A stretch of DNA of 64,000 nucleotides from assembly GCF_040689395.1 (NCBI RefSeq), contig NZ_JBFAZX010000018.1, positions 62,001 to 126,000 on the forward strand, written 5' to 3'. This DNA is from Dactylosporangium sp040689395. GTDB taxonomy: Bacteria; Actinomycetota; Actinomycetes; Mycobacteriales; Micromonosporaceae. Within the stretch, counting starts at the first letter, position 1, and every line of letters begins with the position of its first letter. Below the pieces are notes generated by a model that did no database searches, had not been told where the DNA came from, and saw only the letters and a program-made list of their open reading frames with translations. This document shows positions 60,073 to 64,000 of this stretch, one piece after another. The position numbers and the translations under genes are program-made.

Positions 60073-60642
60073 TTGTCGTCTCCGACAACCGGCACTGAAC
60101 TGGGAAAAACCATCCTAACGGCGGCGGATGTCGCCCGGGTGGTGGACCGGATTGCCCATCAGATCCTGGAAAAGACGTCCGGTGCGGCCGAAACGGTGCT
60201 GTTGGGCATACCTACACGTGGCGTACCGCTGGCTCGCCGCCTGGCCGCCCGGATAGCCGCTTTCGAGGGCTTCGACATTCCGGTCGGTGTGTTGGACATC
60301 ACGCTGTATCGGGACGATCTACGCCTGCAGGCGACCCGTGCGGTGGGTCACACCGAGATCCCCCCGGGCGGCCTCGACGGGCGCCGCGTCATCCTCGTCG
60401 ACGACGTGTTGTTCTCCGGGCGGACCGTGCGGGCCGCGCTCGACGCGCTGAAGGACCTCGGCCGCCCGCGCGCCGTCCAGCTGGCCGTCCTCGTCGACCG
60501 GGGCCACCGCGAGCTGCCGATCCGGGCGGACTACGTGGGCAAGAACATCCCGACCTCGATCGAGGAGAGCGTGCGGGTGCTGACGGCCGAGATCGACGGC
60601 ACGGACTCCGTCCTGATCAAGACCAAGGGGGACCGGGCATGA
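60073..60642 (+). CDS. pyrR: Bifunctional pyr operon regulator / uracil phosphoribosyltransferase PyrR
   Basis: 189 residues with a PRTase fold: PRPP loop VILVDDVLFSGRTVRAAL, GIPTRGVPLARRLA and the RNA-binding basic face. It binds leader RNA when UMP is high. TTG 60073 follows GGGGAAGGGGG. Its stop overlaps pyrB by four bases, so it heads the pyrR-pyrB-pyrC-carA-carB operon and regulates it through the hairpin just upstream. Confidence 0.95.
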   Translation: MSSPTTGTELGKTILTAADVARVVDRIAHQILEKTSGAAETVLLGIPTRGVPLARRLAARIAAFEGFDIPVGVLDITLYRDDLRLQATRAVGHTEIPPGGLDGRRVILVDDVLFSGRTVRAALDALKDLGRPRAVQLAVLVDRGHRELPIRADYVGKNIPTSIEESVRVLTAEIDGTDSVLIKTKGDRA

Positions 60643-61553
60643 TCAAACATCTGCTGGGCGCGGCCGACCTCGACGCGCCCACCGCCACCCTGGTGCTGGA
60701 CACCGCCGAGGAGATGGCGAGCCTGGCGGCCCGGGAGGTCAAGAAGCTGCCCACGCTGCGCGGCCGGACCGTGGTCAACCTCTTCTACGAGGACTCCACC
60801 CGCACCCGGATCTCCTTCGAGGCCGCGGCCAAGCGCCTGTCCGCCGACGTCATCAACTTCTCCGCCAAGGGCTCCAGCGTCTCCAAGGGCGAAAGCCTCA
60901 AGGACACGGCGCTCACCCTGCAGGCGATGGGCGCCGACGCCGTGGTGATCCGCCACCCGGCCAGCGGCGCGCCGCACCGGCTGGCCAACTGGGTCGACGG
61001 CAGCGTGGTCAACGCCGGCGACGGCACCCACGAGCACCCGACCCAGGCGCTGCTGGACGCCTATACGATGCGCAGCCGCCTCAAGCGCCTGGCCGGACTC
61101 AACGTCACCATCGTCGGTGACGTGCTGCACTCCCGGGTCGCCCGCTCCAACGTGCAGCTGCTGCACACGCTCGGCGCGAAGGTGACGCTCGTGGCGCCGC
61201 CCACGCTGCTGCCCGTGGGCGTGGCCGCCTGGCCGGCCGCGACCTGCTACGACCTCGACGCGGTCGTGCCGGACTCCGACGTCGTCATGATGCTGCGGGT
61301 CCAGCGGGAGCGGATGAACCAGGCGTACTTCCCGTCCGAGCGCGAGTACTCCCGCCGCTACGGCTTCGACGTGCCCCGCATGCGCCGCCTGCCGGAGCAC
61401 GCGATCGTCATGCACCCCGGCCCGATGAACCGCGGCATGGAGATCTCGCCCGAGGTGGCCGACTCCGCCCGCTCCACGATCGTTGAACAGGTCGCCAACG
61501 GCGTCTCCGTGCGCATGGCGGTCCTCTACCTGCTGCTGGGAGGCAAGTCGTGA
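60639..61553 (+). CDS. pyrB: Aspartate carbamoyltransferase catalytic subunit
   Basis: 304 residues. The carbamoyl-phosphate motif STRTRISFE is near residue 51, and HPTQALLD near residue 131 and the aspartate-loop HPGPMNRG are present. It condenses carbamoyl phosphate with aspartate. ATG 60639 overlaps pyrR. Its last codons and the following bases are part of a short direct repeat. Confidence 0.96.
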   Translation: MIKHLLGAADLDAPTATLVLDTAEEMASLAAREVKKLPTLRGRTVVNLFYEDSTRTRISFEAAAKRLSADVINFSAKGSSVSKGESLKDTALTLQAMGADAVVIRHPASGAPHRLANWVDGSVVNAGDGTHEHPTQALLDAYTMRSRLKRLAGLNVTIVGDVLHSRVARSNVQLLHTLGAKVTLVAPPTLLPVGVAAWPAATCYDLDAVVPDSDVVMMLRVQRERMNQAYFPSEREYSRRYGFDVPRMRRLPEHAIVMHPGPMNRGMEISPEVADSARSTIVEQVANGVSVRMAVLYLLLGGKS

Positions 61554-61612
61554 GCGAGACGAGCTTGCCGTTGCCCAGCAGCCCAGCGACCAGGAGGCAA
61601 GTCGTGAGCGAG
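61539..61612 (+). repeat. Direct repeat spanning the pyrB end and the pyrB-pyrC gap
   Basis: GGAGGCAAGTCGTGAGCGAG occurs at 61539-61558 (covering the pyrB stop) and again at 61593-61612, a 54-base period. The sequence continues with GGAGCGAGCTTGCGAGCC, which resembles a short element I recall as common just before genes in Micromonosporaceae genomes, where it can be read as VSEERACEPRS. The pyrB-pyrC gap is otherwise empty. Confidence 0.7.
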
Positions 61613-61656
61613 GAGCGAGCTTGCGAGCCCCGCAGTCCACGACCAGGAGAGACAGC

Positions 61657-62883
61657 ATGAAGATCGAGGGCACCAGCGTCGGGGAGATCACCGTCGAGGA
61701 CGGCGTCATCGTCGCGATCGACCCGGCGAAGAAGGGCGACCGGATCGCGCTGCCCGGCCTCGTCGACCTGCACACCCACCTGCGCGAGCCCGGCCGCGAG
61801 GACGCCGAGACCGTCGAGTCCGGCTCCCGGGCCGCCGCGCTGGGCGGCTACACCGCGGTCTGTGCGATGGCCAACACCTCGCCGGTCGCCGACACCGCCG
61901 GCGTGGTCGAGCAGGTCTGGCGGCTGGGGCGGGAGGCCGGGCTGGTCGACGTCCAGCCGGTCGGCGCGGTCACCGTCGGCCTGGGCGGCGAGCAGCTCGC
62001 CGAGCTCGGCGCGATGGCCGACTCCGCCGCCCGGGTGCGGGTCTTCTCCGACGACGGGCACTGCGTGGCCGACCCGCGGCTCATGCGGCGGGCGCTGGAA
62101 TACGTCAAGGCCTTCGACGGCGTCATCGCCCAGCACGCCGAGGAGCCGCGGCTGACCACCGGCGCGCAGATGAACGAGGGCGAGGTCGCCGCGCGCCTCG
62201 GGCTCACCGGCTGGCCGGCCGTCGCCGAGGAGGCGATCATCGCCCGGGACGTGCTGCTGGCCGGCCACGTCGGCGCCCGTCTGCACATCTGCCACGTCTC
62301 CACCGCGGGCAGCGTGGAGCTGATCCGCTGGGCGAAGTCGAAGGGCTGGCGGGTCACCGCCGAGGTCACCCCGCACCACCTGCTGCTGACCGAGGAGCGG
62401 GCTACGCAGTACGACCCGGTCTTCAAGGTCAACCCGCCGCTGCGCACCGAGGCCGACGTGCTGGCGCTGCGCGCGGGCCTGCTGGACGGCACGATCGACT
62501 GCGTCGCCACCGACCACGCCCCGCACAGCGTGGAGGACAAGGAGTGCGAGTGGGCCTACGCCCGGCCCGGCATGCTCGGCCTGGAGACGGCGCTCGCGAT
62601 CGTGGTGCAGACCATGGGCCCGCGCTGGGACCGCATCGCCGAGTGGATGTCCGCGGCGCCGGCGCGCATCGCCGGGCTGTCCGGGCAGGGCGCAGCGCTC
62701 GCCGTCGGCGCGCCGGCCAACATCGCGATCTTCGACCCGGGCGTGCGCTGGACCGTGGACCCCACGGCGCTGGCCAGCCGCTCCAGGAACACCCCCTACG
62801 CCGGAATGGAGCTGCGCGGCCGCATCGATGCGACCTATCTGCGCGGCGAGCCGACGGTACTGAACGGAAAGGCGGCACGGTGA
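61657..62883 (+). CDS. pyrC: Dihydroorotase
   Basis: 408 residues, slightly shorter than the usual 425-430 of this amidohydrolase type. Metal ligands are in DLHTHLREPG, HICHVSTAG and ATDHAPH; TAEVTPHHLLL is also conserved. It closes carbamoyl-aspartate to dihydroorotate. ATG 61657 has AGGAGAG six bases upstream. The stop overlaps carA by four bases. Confidence 0.95.
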   Translation: MKIEGTSVGEITVEDGVIVAIDPAKKGDRIALPGLVDLHTHLREPGREDAETVESGSRAAALGGYTAVCAMANTSPVADTAGVVEQVWRLGREAGLVDVQPVGAVTVGLGGEQLAELGAMADSAARVRVFSDDGHCVADPRLMRRALEYVKAFDGVIAQHAEEPRLTTGAQMNEGEVAARLGLTGWPAVAEEAIIARDVLLAGHVGARLHICHVSTAGSVELIRWAKSKGWRVTAEVTPHHLLLTEERATQYDPVFKVNPPLRTEADVLALRAGLLDGTIDCVATDHAPHSVEDKECEWAYARPGMLGLETALAIVVQTMGPRWDRIAEWMSAAPARIAGLSGQGAALAVGAPANIAIFDPGVRWTVDPTALASRSRNTPYAGMELRGRIDATYLRGEPTVLNGKAAR

Positions 62884-63992
62884 AGCCCAGAGAGGCCCTG
62901 CTCGTCCTGGAGGACGGGCGCACGTTTCAGGGGGAGGCGTTCGGCGGCATCGGAGAGGCGTTCGGCGAGGCCGTCTTCAACACCGGCATGACCGGCTACC
63001 AGGAGACGCTGACCGACCCCTCCTACCACCGCCAGGTGGTCGTGCAGACCGCGCCGCAGATCGGCAACACCGGCGTCAACGGCGAGGACGACGAGTCGGA
63101 CCGGATCTGGGTCGCCGGCTACGTGGTGCGCGACCCGTCCCGCTCGTACTCCAACTGGCGCGCCACCGGCAGCCTGCAGGACCGCCTCGCCGAGCAGGGC
63201 GTGGTCGGCATCAGCGGCATCGACACCCGGGCCCTCACCCGGCATCTGCGCGAGCGCGGCGCCATGCGGGTCGGGGTGTCCAGCGTGGACGACGACCGCG
63301 AGGCGTTGCTCGAGCGGGTGCGCAGGCAGCCGGAGATGCTCGGCGCCGACCTGTCCGCCGAGGTGACGACGCCGCAGCGGTATACCGTGCCGGCGCAGGG
63401 CGAGCACCGGCTGACGGTCGCCGCGATCGACCTCGGGATCAAGCGCAACGTGCCGCGCCGGCTCGCGGCCCGGGGCGTGACCACCCACGTGCTACCCGCC
63501 TCGGCGACCCTGCAGGACGTGCGGGACCTCGCCGCGGACGCGGTCTTCTTCTCGCCCGGCCCGGGCGACCCCGCCACGGCGGACGGCCCGGTGGCCCTGG
63601 CGAAGGCCGTCCTGGCCGCCCGGATCCCGCTGTTCGGGATCTGCTTCGGCAGCCAGATCCTCGGCCGGGCGCTGGGGTTCGGCACCTACAAGCTCGGGTA
63701 CGGCCACCGCGGCATCAACCAGCCGGTGCTCGACCGCACCACCGGCAAGGTCGAGGTGACCAGCCACAACCACGGCTTCGCGGTCGACGCCCCGCTCGAC
63801 GGGCGGGTGCAGACCGAGTTCGGCGCGGTGGAGGTGAGCCACGTCTGCCTCAACGACAACGTTGTCGAGGGCCTGCGCTGCCTGGACGTGCCGGCCTTCA
63901 CCGTGCAATACCACCCGGAGGCGGCCGCGGGGCCGCACGACGCGGACTACCTGTTCGATCGATTCGCGGAGCTGATCCAGACCAATGCCTAA
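62880..63992 (+). CDS. carA: Carbamoyl-phosphate synthase small (glutaminase) subunit
   Basis: 370 residues. The N-terminal CPSase domain starts EALLVLEDGRTFQGEAFG; the class I glutaminase has Cys255 in GICFGSQ and His/Glu in QYHPEAAAG. It supplies ammonia to CarB for carbamoyl phosphate used in pyrimidine and arginine synthesis. GTG 62880 overlaps pyrC, and its last eight bases overlap the carB start. Confidence 0.95.
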   Translation: MKPREALLVLEDGRTFQGEAFGGIGEAFGEAVFNTGMTGYQETLTDPSYHRQVVVQTAPQIGNTGVNGEDDESDRIWVAGYVVRDPSRSYSNWRATGSLQDRLAEQGVVGISGIDTRALTRHLRERGAMRVGVSSVDDDREALLERVRRQPEMLGADLSAEVTTPQRYTVPAQGEHRLTVAAIDLGIKRNVPRRLAARGVTTHVLPASATLQDVRDLAADAVFFSPGPGDPATADGPVALAKAVLAARIPLFGICFGSQILGRALGFGTYKLGYGHRGINQPVLDRTTGKVEVTSHNHGFAVDAPLDGRVQTEFGAVEVSHVCLNDNVVEGLRCLDVPAFTVQYHPEAAAGPHDADYLFDRFAELIQTNA

Positions 63993-64000
63993 GCGGACCG
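63985..64000 (+). CDS. carB: Start of carbamoyl-phosphate synthase large subunit, cut by window edge
   Basis: ATG 63985 opens M-P-K-R-T, the common N-terminus of CarB, overlapping the end of carA by eight bases. Only five codons lie in the window; identity rests on these residues and on position after carA. Confidence 0.75.

Noticed and set aside
1..64000. tRNA, rRNA or tmRNA genes and an intact prophage or transposon
   Set aside because: No cloverleaf-like or rRNA-like stretch was seen in the intergenic gaps, and the only mobile-element sequence is the deleted transposase remnant.

Overview
The window is chromosomal DNA from a high-GC actinomycete, most likely a member of the Micromonosporaceae (Actinoplanes-like). 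The base composition is about 70% GC and GTG/TTG starts are frequent. The gene order pgsA-patA-pimA, pdxST-yebC, ruvCAB-yajC-secDF-apt-relA, hisS-rarA, alaS-ruvX-mltG-aroECKB-efp-nusB-bldD and pyrR-pyrB-pyrC-carAB is typical of actinobacteria. PIM-lipid enzymes and BldD point to a mycelial or sporulating actinomycete. The genus assignment is inference.

Layout. 0-2.65 kb: the edge of a hypothetical gene and an EF-G-like GTPase, both on the minus strand. 2.84-8.42 kb: phosphatidylinositol and PIM lipid synthesis, PLP synthase (pdxST) and yebC. 8.47-30.06 kb: an accessory block that separates yebC from ruvC, which are adjacent in some actinobacteria. It begins with about 3 kb of decayed genes (a frameshifted hypothetical gene, an internally deleted IS transposase, a frameshifted membrane gene and a truncated response regulator). 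Next is a minus-strand operon (response regulator, sensor kinase, ferredoxin/ferredoxin-reductase fusion, cytochrome P450). Then comes a plus-strand surface-polysaccharide locus (GtrA, processive GT2, GT39, membrane-anchored Ig-like protein, kinase, regulator, GH5 glycosidase). The block ends with an alpha/beta hydrolase, an MFS pump with its TetR regulator and twin operators, and an SDR/PucR-type regulator pair.

30.06-39.25 kb: ruvCAB, yajC-secD-secF, apt and relA, with a palindromic repeat family on both sides of ruvB. 39.3-41.2 kb: two membrane-anchored cyclophilin-type isomerases on the minus strand. 41.35-51.2 kb: an MBL hydrolase, hisS, rarA, a very long disordered repeat-rich membrane protein, two small membrane proteins and alaS. 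51.46-58.1 kb: ruvX, mltG, the shikimate genes aroE-aroC-aroK-aroB and a convergent GT-C mannosyltransferase. 58.3-64 kb: efp-nusB, divergent bldD, and the pyrimidine operon headed by a PyrR-binding RNA hairpin, ending inside carB.

Most of the window is conserved housekeeping. The parts most worth following up are the P450/redox/two-component operon, the polysaccharide locus, the repeat-built 830-residue protein, and several sequence-level regulatory structures (twin TetR operators, a hairpin hiding a ribosome site, the PyrR loop, palindromic intergenic repeats). No CRISPR array, tRNA, rRNA or intact mobile element was seen.
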